Source: Hymenopellis radicata
Taxonomy: Eukaryota > Basidiomycota > Agaricomycetes > Agaricales > Physalacriaceae
Assembly (NCBI GenBank): GCA_015501595.1
Contig: JADNRX010000177.1
Location: 45,273-109,272 of the forward strand
Length of the DNA: 64,000 bases
Direction: 5' to 3'
Shown: positions 21,836-32,200 of the stretch, one piece after another
How the letters are laid out: every line of letters starts with the position of its first letter
How positions within the stretch are numbered: position 1 is the stretch's first letter
Notes under the pieces: model-generated
Told to the model about the DNA's origin: nothing
What the model saw: only the letters and a program-made list of their open reading frames with translations
The model's database searches: none
Made by a program: the position numbers and the translations under genes

Positions 21836-22116
21836 ATAGGTGCTCTATACGGTCGTGTAGCCGCTCCGTGTTCAGTCGATTTCCCTTGCCCGTCGTCAGA
21901 GATCCTGTCGCACTGAGCCAAACACGGAGCCACGACAAGCACTCACCCTCTCGACCCACAGCCTCGCGACACACACTTCTCGCAGGGAACATTCTTATCA
22001 CAACGGAGCTTCAATCGTCTGCATTCCCGGTCGGACTATGATACATTTGCGTACACACGCCCAGGTTTTCGGCGGGGCTTGGGCTCGTTGAGGTTGGCTC
22101 CTTGGTGCTTTGCCAT
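21836..22116 (-). pseudogene. Zn2Cys6 transcription factor, 5' fragment
   Basis: Start ATG at 22,116-22,114 and the first exons of the factor at 59,883-62,906. The deletion between intron 1 and the second exon removes the first Cys of the zinc cluster region (the GCGCACGAAGT stretch is missing). Another small deletion removes part of the LVLAN segment. The rest of the gene is absent because the block is truncated at 21,836. Confidence 0.8.
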
Positions 22117-22351
22117 GATATAAGGGAGGTTTATCGTCGCCTACAGGATCGTCGCCAACGTTGGGGACAGCGTCGAGGCCGGAACGAGCGCGTCGCGACA
22201 GGATGCGTAAGCAGGTGGTGGTAAAAGGTCAAGGCTCAGGTCGATCGATCAGCGCCCTTACCATTTCTGGATAACGACGGCCTACCACCTTGCTACCACC
22301 CCCATCCCACGCCCTGACCTTCCTCCCTGCTACCAGGGTGCCCGCGAATTC

Positions 22352-22730
22352 ATGCCGAAACAGCCCGACTTTGTGATATAACGACCGAGCCGGAGTCCGA
22401 CCTGGAGTCTTTTTATTTTCTCGAGAATGAGCTGGTAAGTTGGCACGCGTCCTTTGCTTCAATCTACTTCATCTTAGCTCTAGGAGCTGGATGGAATAGA
22501 ATATCATATGGGTATGTCGAGGGCGATATCAGTGACTACTCGTCTATAACAACTACAAAACGTACGTGAGTCCGTCAACTTCAAGCACGCAAATCTCATT
22601 TTTTCCCTAGTTCATCGGGACATGACAGAACTCTTCAAGTCCGGTTCTTGGGCTCTTCTTCCGCCCTTGGATGTTCTCCAGAAAATTCACGACCTCTACG
22701 ACCACAACCAGAAACTATCAACACCGACAT
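22352..22730 (+). pseudogene. HNH-like gene, 5' fragment
   Basis: Copy of the start of the gene at 63,151. ATG 22,352 is followed by a 1-nt deletion (ATGCCGAAAC versus ATGTCTGAAAC), so the first exon is out of frame. The intron donor GAGCTG/GTAAGT, exon 2 (TATCATATGGGTATGTCG) and exon 3 (GACATGACAGAACTCTTCAAG) remain. The copy ends in exon 3 at AACTATCAACACC, where the 237-bp repeat begins. Confidence 0.8.
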
Positions 22731-22968
22731 CGTAGTTCGTATGCACTGTTTGACGCTCCAGAAACTCACCTTCCTTTTTCTTCTAGGCTCGAGTTCTTAA
22801 AATTTGTCGTTTTGATACCAGTTTTATTCGAATTGTGAAATTCGTCCTCTTACTTTGTGGTTGTGGCTTGAAGCCGTCTGTGGGCGACTCCTTGGTACAA
22901 ACTCCAAAATTGATCGAACCTTTCTGTCATCACGACATCGTTCGCCATAACATTGATTAGGCCCCGAA
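22731..22968. repeat. 237-bp direct repeat, right copy
   Basis: Second copy of the repeat at 16,146-16,380, same orientation, about 95% identical. It bounds the composite block on the right and directly abuts the broken HNH-like fragment. Confidence 0.8.
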
Positions 22969-23640
22969 GAGTGTTCACTTGCCGTGGTGTTCGGGATCTC
23001 TTATGGTCGTTCCCTGCTAAAGAATTCCCTGCCAGATCACGATCATGTAAGCGCCGAACACTTCACACTCTTTCTTGCTCTCAAGATTACGCCTTCAGGT
23101 TTACTCATATCCGGTGGACGACTGCCCGCTGCGGCTGGGTCCATGTACTATCAACGTACCTTACTCTACAAGCTCCACTCCGGGTGCTTACTGCGTGTAA
23201 GAGCATCCTTACGCGCCGCAAGCACTTCGCCGCGAAGTACTGTATCCCGGTATGCTGCTGCTATCAAGCTACCGTTGTGCAGTTTTACTGACATCTTCAC
23301 TGAGTCGGGCTTTCAGATATGGCAGTTTATTCCGTTTGTGGTCGGCAGAATGTTTTGCTGAATCTACAGCGTCTGGACTCTTCACTGTAAGTAAAAATAT
23401 CTCCCTTAGAAGCAGCAGATTACGAACGAATTTATACAGCTCTGGAGTAAACCGGTGTTCAAGGATCCGATGGACGCGCGACGCCGTGGCACTCCCTCGA
23501 GTTCACATCAACTGACGCGATTGCCTTCGACTTGTAAGGAAGTAAGAATCCTTAGGCTAGGCGCGGTACACGAGCTGTCAAGCGGGATCCATTATTCGCA
23601 TAGCTTTGCTTGCCATGATGATTACCGCTAAGCGCCGCCG
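22969..23640. other. Unassigned stretch
   Basis: Overlapping short frames with no family resemblance. It may contain exons lying upstream of the tail at 23,640-24,090, but I cannot support any. Confidence 0.35.
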
Positions 23641-24090
23641 CTCATAGTTATAAAACTCTCCGTCTCGCGAATTACGCCTCCGTTCAACCTTTCTCGATAC
23701 CAGATGGAGATCTATGGCAATGGGTCTCTTTCTCCTGACGGACAAATCTTTCTTAGGCGTGTCTGTAATTGGAGTGAAGACGGTATGTTCGCAGGTTGGT
23801 ACTATTGACGGAATGCTGAGCAAGGTTTTCAGGTGCTAGAAGGTGCTCCTAATAGTGTTAACATTCGCCGTCGCGTACGGATATTCATCAAGACCGAAGT
23901 TATGGCACGTGTCCGTACACTGACAATGAAGATGAGAGGTCAGAGCAAAGCGCTCTTTCATGGGGTGCATTAGAGTCTGTCGTAGCGTCAAAGACAGGTG
24001 CGTCGCGGAGGAAGCGGAAGATTTCTCAGACTGCGGATGACTCGACCGCTCAGCCTGCCAAGCGACGCAGTCTTCGCTCTGGCAAGTCAT
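23640..24090 (+). CDS. 3' exons of an unrecognised nuclear-type protein
   Basis: Two stretches look coding. About 23,676-23,770 reads PPFNLSRYQMEIYGNGSL and FLRRVCNWSEDG, ending at a possible donor. About 23,857-24,090 reads IHQDRSYGTCPYTDNEDERS, then a basic tail with ASRRKRKI and AKRRSLRSGKS before the stop at 24,088-24,090. The Ser/Lys/Arg-rich tail resembles a nuclear localisation region and recalls the tail of the HNH-like gene at 57,568, but I see no clear homology. A degraded fragment of the last exon is present at 4,265-4,335 on the minus strand. Upstream exons were not found, so this may be a truncated gene. Confidence 0.35.
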
Positions 24091-24771
24091 AATCCACTCG
24101 AGTTTTCATATCGGTACTTGACTGTCGGGCAATGTTGTCGTCTACATGCTATCGCAATTCTATCTTAGTACTCCTAGCTGTCATACCTAGTTGATACCCT
24201 TATTACTGTTAGCTCTACGTCTTGCAATATCAGACCCTTTGCATTCTTGAACAGTGATTACTTCGTGCCTCGTCTGGCCATCTGTTAGTAACCTCCCAGA
24301 CATGCCAGCGTTTGTCTCTGGACACCAACTCATTAACGAGCAGCTAATCTGCATTCTCAGCTTTCTCGTGATGCTACAGGCATGTTGATACTTCAGGCTG
24401 AAGGCCAGCACAGGTTGGATGGGTCCGTTTTCATGTCGTCACAAGACTGTAAACCAGTGTGCAAATGATCTCTGGATCGTCCTCTTCAGCATCTCAAAAC
24501 GGGCGAAGGATCTCCAGCGCCTCCACTACCGTAACGGTGACGCGGTGTAACCTGTCTTTTCGTCGCGTCTTCAAGTATATTGCGGAAGCGCACGACCTTG
24601 TCGTTAAATCACGATCCCCACCACCATCAGCGACCTCGAGGATGTTCGTTAATCCGCTGTCTCTGATCCATAGTAGATCGTCTCAGATGTACGGCGCATA
24701 ATTGAAGACAGACAACACCTATTGGCTCTCGACGCCATAGACGCCTGGAGAAAGGATGAAGGCAAGTGCAG

Positions 24772-27700
24772 TAGGGCTTGGTTTATAATAAATCTGAGGA
24801 TTGCAAACGGTTTATAATTTTTTTCTCGCGACACAGGTGTTTCTAACCAGGTTTTAAACTCTCAGCCGAGGTACCCGAGGCGCCCACGTGACTTCAAAAT
24901 TCCAAATCCATTATGTCCTCGACCACCGCGAATGCCTTTGCCGCCGTCGTCTTAGCTGCTCCAGAGGTGGCAGAGCCACCCTGAGGCACAATGGGAGCCT
25001 CACTGAGAAGGTCACGGAAGTATGGAAGACTCAAATCAATACCTTCCCCGCCATTGTCGGAGCCCTCGATGTCAAAACTCTTCGTGTTGTCGCTGACAAC
25101 GGGGCACGGATTGTCCTCCTCATCCATATTGCCATCAAGGGCATCGAGTCCCTCCTGTGCATCGATAGTGAGGTTGGGCGGGTCACCTTTCGGGAGAGGT
25201 TGATCATCGGTCTCTTCTGGCCGCGCGGGAATGGGCGCTGTCGAGTTTGATGGTGGAGTCTCGGGCGCATCCTTGGCGGACTTTGCTGATGCAAAGAGCG
25301 TCCCCACACTGCGCCAGTTCAGTGTTGGCGGTGATGGGAGCGACGTCTAAAGGCAAGTTAGTGCTAGACTTTGATGAATACAATGATATGATCTTACCTG
25401 TTTGCTCATTCGGTCAACGCGTCGATTGTGCTGGCGGATTTTGGTCATCCCCACAACACTTTCAGCTTTCTGAGAGGCACGATCGACGGTGTTCATCCGA
25501 GTGAAGGATGACACAGTACGTTCTTCCGGCATTGAATTTGGCAGCAGAGAAAATATTTTAATCGCAATAAACTAGCATCTGTGTCAGCAAGCAAGTGAAA
25601 TGCGGCGAAACGAACTCACTGCAAGAACATCAGCATGAGGGCTCTCTGACATCGTACGCCAGTACTCCAGTGGAGTTCGCGCATGAACACGAGCACTAAA
25701 AGGCGCGTGTTGACGTGTATAAGCTTCGAACTGGCTTTTCAATGCGGCTACGGCTGCAGTGCTAGTCTCGTACTGACTGCATGCCGGAATGTCACGCCCG
25801 CGACTGTTCATCTCATGATAGAGAGTCTGAATAAGAAAAAGCCCGACCTTTGCATAGGTAGGCATGGCGTCGCGAAGATCTTGATCAGTTCGGTCTGATG
25901 GAGGTCCACGGAGCCGGACAATGCCACGCTCAAGAACGTTTGCCTGCGATTTACGTAGAATAGGACTGCTGAGTTGTTCTAGATACAAAATGAGAGGCGG
26001 AAGCTATAGTATGACAGCACATACCGGGATCAAGATAAAAGCCAGCTAAGTAGACAACACCCCTCTCGCCACCGATCATCTCCTTATAGCGGCTGTTGAT
26101 GATTTTGCGAATTGCCTCCTGCAGCTCTGGAGGATATCCCTGGGCGTTGTTTACGAAAAGATCCCGAATGACAGCAGTAATCGCGACATAGAACTTCCAC
26201 ACATCACCGACTGTTGTATCAAGTCCTTCGAGACACTTGATTGCCCGTGCAATGGGCTCTAGAACGCAGACGAGCTGAGTCAGTCGTAAATTAAACGCCT
26301 GCGAAAGTGGAAGGTTCTTGAGGAATGCTAACGGCTGGAAGAGTTTAAGTATGAGACGACATAACAAATTGATACTTACCGAGTCGGTATCAGTCAGAAT
26401 AACATTCGAGTTCAATAACTCGGTAATGGCAGGAAGGCAGCGCTGAAGCGCGTAACCGGCCCAGTAGATCGTGCCGAATCGTGTCTTCCCAACTTTCTCA
26501 AGTCCCTTATTGATCTCGAGAGTCACCCGAAGTGCTCTCATATGTGTCGACCCGTAGTTTGATTTCGAAAAGTACCTGATCGTACCCTTCATTCGTACAA
26601 TTGGCTGTCGGAGCTGTTGTGAGATAGGAACCAACAGTGTAGGTCTCGAAGCTTACCTCTTGGAAGTATTCAAGCTTACAGATATCTTTTGATAGTGTTC
26701 GACAAGTGATGGCATGGGTCGGGGAGAACGATTGATGGTGGGGATCTCGCTGTTGATATATTCCCGTGCCGAGCTTGTGTTTCCCGTGCTATCTGAACCA
26801 ATTGATCCAAACCGTTCTGGGCCAATGCGATAGATGATCTGCAAGCCATAGGTAAGCTGTGAATGAACAAAGATGTACGACAATCTAACCTTTAGAAGCA
26901 CATCGCGAATATGCTCTCCTGTGTGCGAAACACCTGAAGCCTCATCACCATGTACGAAGTATGCCTCCCGCCCATATGGTGTCGTAACCGTGACGTGGAC
27001 GGTGTAAACAGATTGTGGCTTTCGGAGACTGCCACCGTCGTAAGTGATGGAAAGGAAAAACTGCGTGCCAAGGTAGTCAAACGCCAGAATAGTAACGTGA
27101 GCAGCCTCGTGGGGGATGTAGTTGTTGGAAAAGGTAGAGCCGACGAAGATGCCATTGCTGGAATTAAGATGATTTACGAGTTGACGGAACATGGGGTTGT
27201 CCACGACTGCCACCGGAAGGCACGCGTCACAGATCAGCTGAAGCGTGTAGAGATTTGCGCGTGTCTGGAACTTCTGCAGCTCCGTCTTCTCCTTGACGGC
27301 ACCGGCAGCTCTAAATCCAGCAAAGAAATCGCGTTTTTCAGTCGGGGGAGGAATATCATCTGCCTTAACCTGTGCACCCAATGACTTCTCACTACTTGCT
27401 TGCAACGCGGCTTGTCGCACAGTCGCAGTATGAAACTTGCATAGAGAAGCATGCGAGAGAACACGCGACGACATACGCGGATCTGCCCAGTTTGTTCGAC
27501 AGCCATCACCGGAGCACCGCCAACGTCGTGTTCCATCTTTCCGAACGCGACATCGAATGGTGCAACTATTCAACAACTCGCTTGGCTTCCTTCCCGTCTT
27601 GCGAGGAGCTTCGTCGCTCGGCAAGATCTCCTCATCGTCAGTCAAGTTCTCAAGGGGAACGCCAACCTACCAATACGTTAAAGCGAATTCAGATTCATGA

Positions 27701-28566
27701 GAATTCACGTACATCTCCTTGCTCCGTCACCTTTTGGGCTGCACGACGGGCATCTGCTGCAGTTGCTTTTGTAGCCTTGTGGCGTTTGTTCCTGTCCCGG
27801 GTGGTCGTCGCATCGTCAAACAGACGCTTCGCCGCCGTCGTAGCAGTTTCTCTGGGTACCTGAGTGGACGTTACTTTCTATAGACTGGATAAGTTCAATA
27901 GGTAGACGAACCGTGCCGCCATCTTTCTCGATGGCAAGTATGGCCGCTGCCGTCAAATCGTCAACCCATTTGATGAGAAGTAGATTCTCGCCGGATTTCC
28001 CAGTGAGGTAACGCCTGAGAATTGGAACGACAGCCTCCAGGGCGGGCCCACGCCCTTTAAACTTAATGGGTCCGTGATCACGGTCGCCGAATTGGGGTTC
28101 CAGGTGCTTGTTAACCACGCCTTGGGCCGAGCCGTAATCGTCTATATCCTCCTGATTCGGCTCATAGTCCATGAACTGATAGGCGTCGTTGGCAGGAATT
28201 GATTGTGGGAGTGCTTTGAGACAGCGGTCGAGCTTCTTGAGCTCATCGCTGTAATACGCGGTCATCCGCCTAATGGAGAAACTTTAGATCAGCACGTAAA
28301 GATTTATATCTGGCTAGTACCTGGTCGACGCGGGGTAGGCCGTGTACACTGATTCCACTGCAGTCGAAACAGAAGGCGCGTTGTGCAAGGCTCAGCGTTG
28401 TCGGAAGGAAAAAAAAAGTCGATCACCGTGACGCGTGAGTAGGAAAGTATTACATAATTAAAAACCTTAAAAACAAGGGGGGTTCAGCACTTGGTCGGTT
28501 TATATTGTTTAAAACAGGCTGTTTTTAAACGTTGTTTACAAACATCCCCTTACTAACCAAGCCCTA
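24772..28566 (-). mobile_element. hAT DNA transposon, copy B (3.80 kb)
   Basis: Ends TAGGGCTTGGTT (24,772-24,783) and its complement at 28,555-28,566. The target-site duplication AAGTGCAG is perfect on both sides (24,764-24,771 and 28,567-28,574), which indicates a recent insertion. It is oriented opposite to copy A. Long stretches are identical to copy A; nearly all differences are single-base homopolymer indels. It carries a more open transposase gene than copy A. Confidence 0.92.
24894..28265 (-). CDS. hAT transposase, copy B (BED finger, DUF659-like core, dimerisation region)
   Basis: Cuts and pastes the element via its terminal repeats. The gene runs from ATG 28,265 to the stop at 24,894, with several short introns (for example TCG/GTAAGT...CTTCCAG in the middle). 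Exons in order: acidic N-terminus; BED-like finger (RWRCSGDGCRTNW, LSHASLC); core with FLSITYDGGSLRKPQ, VTVTTPYGREAYFVHGDEAS, GPERFGSIGSDSTGN and PDPCHHLSNTIK, the Asp/DPCHHL pattern typical of DUF659/hAT; YWAGYALQRCLPAITELL; and a C-terminal dimerisation segment with YWRTMSES and EERTVSSFTRMNT. An acidic tail of about 135 residues follows. One extra A near 26,693 shifts the frame after PDPCHHLSNTIK, so activity is uncertain. It could be repaired by a base-call error or by copy A. Confidence 0.8.
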
Positions 28567-28699
28567 AAGTGCAGCATCAATCGACTACTAAGGAGGAACT
28601 GACGGATCAACTAGCACATCATACGTTCTCCATATTTATTGCCTGCTAACACAGATTATTCCCGAACCGATGTGATATGGCGCTGCGCCAACTCTTCAC

Positions 28700-28780
28700 G
28701 GGCGTTTAGCGCAGTGGTAGCGCGCATGCTTTGCACCTTGATGCTTGCCTGAGGTCCAGGTTTCGATCACCTGAACGTCC
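28700..28780 (+). tRNA. tRNA-Ala (TGC), second copy
   Basis: Identical over all 81 nt to the tRNA at 1,507-1,587: acceptor GGGCGTT/AACGTCC, D-stem GCGC/GCGC, anticodon TGC, T-arm CAGGT/ACCTG, short intron. It lies 98 bp beyond the end of the gene split by hAT copy B. The flanks differ from the first copy at many positions. Confidence 0.7.
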
Positions 28781-29225
28781 AATGTTTTGTACTCTGCTTC
28801 TGACTTGTACGCTTTTGTTCCATTTTTATTCTTACCTTCCCTCGAATTCTCTTCCTTCGACGTTCGCTGGATGCACTGATTGATCCACGGGTTACCCCTA
28901 TGTCATCCTTGCTCTTGACCGCCATGTGACTTTGCCTTATCTGCATGTCGCCATGGCCAGAATAACTCTCCGGTATCTGCTTCACCTTCCGTCGGACGCG
29001 TCGACCTCTTGAAACGCGTTCCTTCGGTTCGATATCCATATCCGATACGCCTGCATCATCTAGCGAGAGCAAACCGTTAATACATTCGCTATGTCGCCGT
29101 TAATCTGCCAGTCTACTGAACGATCCTTGGATCTCACCCCTATGCCAAGGCGAACAGTTGAAGTGAAAGTGTGTTCATTTTCTACTACTACGATAACCTT
29201 GTTAACTAATAACGGTGGGCCTTGA
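28781..29225. other. 3' flank of the helicase-AAA gene
   Basis: A minus-strand frame at 28,767-29,072 encodes DDAGVSDMDIEPKERVSRGR and is rich in Arg and Lys. It has a DAGVSD motif also present in the C-terminal part of the neighbouring large gene (IRDAGVSDAVW). It may be a duplicated shred of that gene or chance. I do not call a gene here. Confidence 0.3.
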
Positions 29226-32200
29226 TCAAATACCTAATTGACCATTGGACACAAAATGCGCCCCCCCGGCGCAGCGATACCCGATTCCATTCTGATCCAA
29301 CGGAAGCCAGCAACACAGACACCCATCTCCCGAAGTTTCCTCTGCGCCTGAGCCTCCTGTTGCTTCGCTTTCTTCTCTGCGTCTCTCCGCGCCCTCAGCT
29401 CCTCTTCTATCTGTTCGCGTCTGCGCATTGCTTCAACCTCTTTCAACCGCTGGGCCTCTCTCAGCCTCTTCATCTCATCCTGCTTAGAACGGTCCTTCTC
29501 TTTCGCTAACGCTTGGGCCAGTAGTTTCCCACGAGCCTTTGCCTCCAGTTCTAGCTGCTTCGCCTGACTAGCGCGTTTCTGGGCGTCTTCTATCTCTTCC
29601 CGCACCCTGTTCTCTTCGGCCTCTGCTGCTGTCTTTGCCATTTTGAGTTCCATCCATACGGCGTCCGATACCCCAGCATCCCGAATATCAGTCGCAGTTT
29701 TCGTAGGTGCTTCTTCATCTGGAGCTTGGGAGGACAAGACGTTCGACTTCGTTTTGAAAGAGTGGGCACAGACTGGTGGAGCGTGCATCGGTGAAGCTAT
29801 GGCACGTTGTCCCGAGCGGAGTGGGATGCATTGGGAGCTACCTCGCGCGCACGTCTTGTCTGCAGCATCTCATGAGCGCATTGTAACGCTTGGTGCGGAG
29901 TCAATATCAGTTCGCCACTGGCATCACCGTTCTCGAGCGCAATTCCGATCATCTTCTGGGATAAGCGCACCAACGTCTCGTGCATTACCCCAAGAAGTCA
30001 AGGATGCAAACTCGTCGAAGATACGCAGTAGTGTCTGATACGCATTTGAAGACGAGTTCTCCAGGTCTGGTATGTGTACCAATTTGCGCCTCAGATTGGT
30101 GTCGAGAATCTGAATGCACTGCGAAGGGAGAAGATGGTGGAAGAGAACTTCCTCGGTGAAACGACTCGATAGACCACGATTGGCGGCCAATAGTTCGTTG
30201 ATATCCTGGTCATAGCCGGCAAGGATGACAACGATCTTTCCCTTGTAACGTTCGTCCGTTAATAATGTGACAATCTCGTCGGTGGCCTCCTTCGCAAACG
30301 GACCATCCTTGAGTCTGTAGGCCTCGTCGATGAAGAGAACTTGACCCAGGCCCTTTTCAAACATTTTACGAACGAGAGGCCCCGTCTGGCCTACGTACTG
30401 CGCCACGAGATCGGAGGCAGAGCACTCATGAACGATGGCGCGACCGAGTAGCCCCATATCATAGTACACCTCGCCCATTTTACGTGCTGTTGTCGTTTTC
30501 CCGGTTCCTACACATGACTTCAGTGTGATTCCTACAGCGACGACGTAACATCACCTACCAGGCGGTCCTTTGAAGACGAAGGTTGTTGGAACGAGATCTC
30601 CGATGTCTTCGCCTCGCTTGTGGCCCGTGGCGGCAATCTTTTGGAAACTGCTCAGCTTCCGCACAATCTCTTCGCAGCCGACGACGTCCTGGAAAAGGTC
30701 TGACAGTTTGTCCTGTGCTTGAACAGATCGATTGTAATCGGGATCGAAGTCGGCGGCTTGGAAGACAACAGTATCGGAGTCCTGCATCGTTCCGCGTACA
30801 CGGTTCATGAAGTTTGTTTTGGCCTTCCCAAGCATATTCTCTACCTCGCCGCCATTTCCGAAGTTCGGACGCATTTCTGTATAGCTTTCAGCGGCCGTTT
30901 TCCCTTACGGAGTAACACGAGGCACTTACTCGACCTGTTCAAAACTTCAATTGCCGTTGCCTTGGCCTCAGGAGTGGCATCAAGATTCTGCTGCTGTAAT
31001 TTGAGGTTCAAAATCTCAAGGAGTTCGTCCGATGTAAAGTCTTCGAACTTGAAGGCGTCCTCGATTCCAAAGCGACGGCTAAGACCTAGAAGATATCCCA
31101 TGAGTTCAAGAATGAATACCCGCAACGTTAGCTGCTAACCTGGGTTAACGGCCTGGAAAAGTCATTATCAACACGCGGCACGCCCACCGGAAAGTTCATG
31201 AATACGACATACCTGGAACATCTCTCGCATCTCTTTCTCGTACCCCAACAACAGAACGCACCGGTCTTCGCCGACTGTACTTTGAACTTCGGCAACAAGT
31301 GTGTCTATGACAGAGGTCTTGTACGGGTCGGACTGCTGACCGGTCGGTCCTCCAGTGTGAAGCATATACGCCTGCATGAAACCATAAGCAAGGTCGTTAT
31401 CAAAAGTACCGGATACACACCTCATCGATGATGAGAACTTTACCCACTGTATTCGCTAGTATCGCTTTCGTTTTGTTCTCCGACTCGCCCAAAGCACTAC
31501 CGATGAAATCGGCTGGGTTCTTCACAACGACTATGATTATGGTCAGTGAGGCCAAGATCTTGGAAATGCAGGCAGTCGTAGCACACCTTCACCGTTGCTT
31601 AGCAGCCCTAGGTCACTCAAGATGCGCCCATACAGCTTGGCGACGGTCGTCTTTCCAGTTCCCGGGGAGCCGATGAATGTCCTATTCAGAGACACAGCAA
31701 GAGGTTCCTCCTCCCTCAGTTCGCGAGCATAGTTCCGTTTGATCATGTCGTAAAGGTCCTGAATGGAACGCTTGACGAGGGCAAGCCCAGTCAGCTTCTG
31801 CAGCTTCTTCCAACTTTCGCTCTCGATGATAGCGGTAGATGGATCAGGACCAATGAGGTCTTCCTTGACGAGGAGCAGGTCATCTGGGCGCATTCCGGCA
31901 GATCGCTGAGAGGCAATTCGTGCTGCTTGACGATCCATGATCGTGGACAGGAGGTTCTCCAGAGCACGAGCGTTGCCGAAGCCATCACGTCCTCTGCCAC
32001 GTCCAAGCCGGCGAGCCACTATTCTCCCGTACAAGCCATCAACTCCATCGACGACCTTCATTCGACCAGAATACTTCCGATGGATCATTTTCCCAAGCAT
32101 GTGCCGAAGCTCATCATCGGTGTAGTCGTCAAATTGGAAACGATATGGGACCCGACTGGTAAGACCCGGATTGTGTTCGAAGAACTTTTCCATCTGCTTG

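Larger units (their letters stand above)
16765..21840. repeat. Inverted, decayed copy of the 48.5-54.3 kb block
   Basis: Read on the minus strand, this block contains, in order, an ATP4 copy without its start, a two-unit hairpin array, an F-box relic, an F-box gene with frameshifts, and 3' flanking sequence. The order and orientation are the same as on the plus strand at 48,515-54,290. There the array has three units and both ATP4 and the F-box gene are open. Every gene disabled in only one copy is disabled here, so the 48.5-kb block is the source or the maintained copy. Confidence 0.85.
21836..22730. repeat. Truncated copy of 62,570-63,520 fused to the F-box/ATP4 block
   Basis: Direct copy of the divergent promoter and 5' exons of the Zn2Cys6 factor (minus) and the HNH-like gene (plus). 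The left junction is inside the factor's third exon at CATAGG-TGCTC, abutting the ATP4 pseudogene block. The right junction is at AACACCGACA-TCGTAG, where the 237-bp repeat begins. Identity is about 95% with several small deletions. Confidence 0.85.
24360..28602 (+). pseudogene. Small membrane/coiled-coil gene (family copy 2), split by hAT
   Basis: Paralogue of 1,695-2,399. Readable parts are QCANDLWIVLFSISKRAKDLQ near 24,450-24,520, VFKYIAEAHDLVVKSR near 24,570-24,610 and the last-exon start VDAIDAWRKDEGK-like sequence up to 24,771. The hAT element is at 24,772-28,566. Then the target duplication and KCSINRLLRRN lead to a stop at 28,600-28,602. The last exon reads through cleanly if the element and one duplication are removed, so it was intact when the transposon landed. 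A second lesion near 24,535 (GTGACGCGGTGTAACC) adds a stop, so the gene is dead by two independent changes. Confidence 0.7.
24020..28790. repeat. Duplicated block, copy 2, containing hAT copy B
   Basis: Inverted counterpart of 1,497-4,340. It holds the 24.1-kb tail exon, a decayed membrane/coiled-coil gene whose last exon is split by hAT copy B, and the tRNA-Ala at 28,700. Without the element the block is about 1 kb. Confidence 0.8.

Noticed and set aside
21037..21942. 301-residue minus-strand frame as a complete new gene
   Set aside because: Its C-terminal half is ATP4; the N-terminal half is read from out-of-frame ATP4 and transcription-factor fragments joined at the block junction.
16146..22968. 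LTR retrotransposon bounded by the 237-bp repeats
   Set aside because: The repeats lack TG...CA ends, there is no primer-binding or polypurine tract next to them, and the interior holds host gene copies rather than gag or pol.
24888..25250. Plus-strand 120-residue frame inside hAT copy B (and its twin at 15,198-15,560)
   Set aside because: It lies antisense to the acidic tail of the transposase gene, whose frame has the better composition and connects to upstream exons.
26950..27384. Plus-strand 144-residue frame in hAT copy B
   Set aside because: Antisense shadow of the DUF659-like transposase exon.
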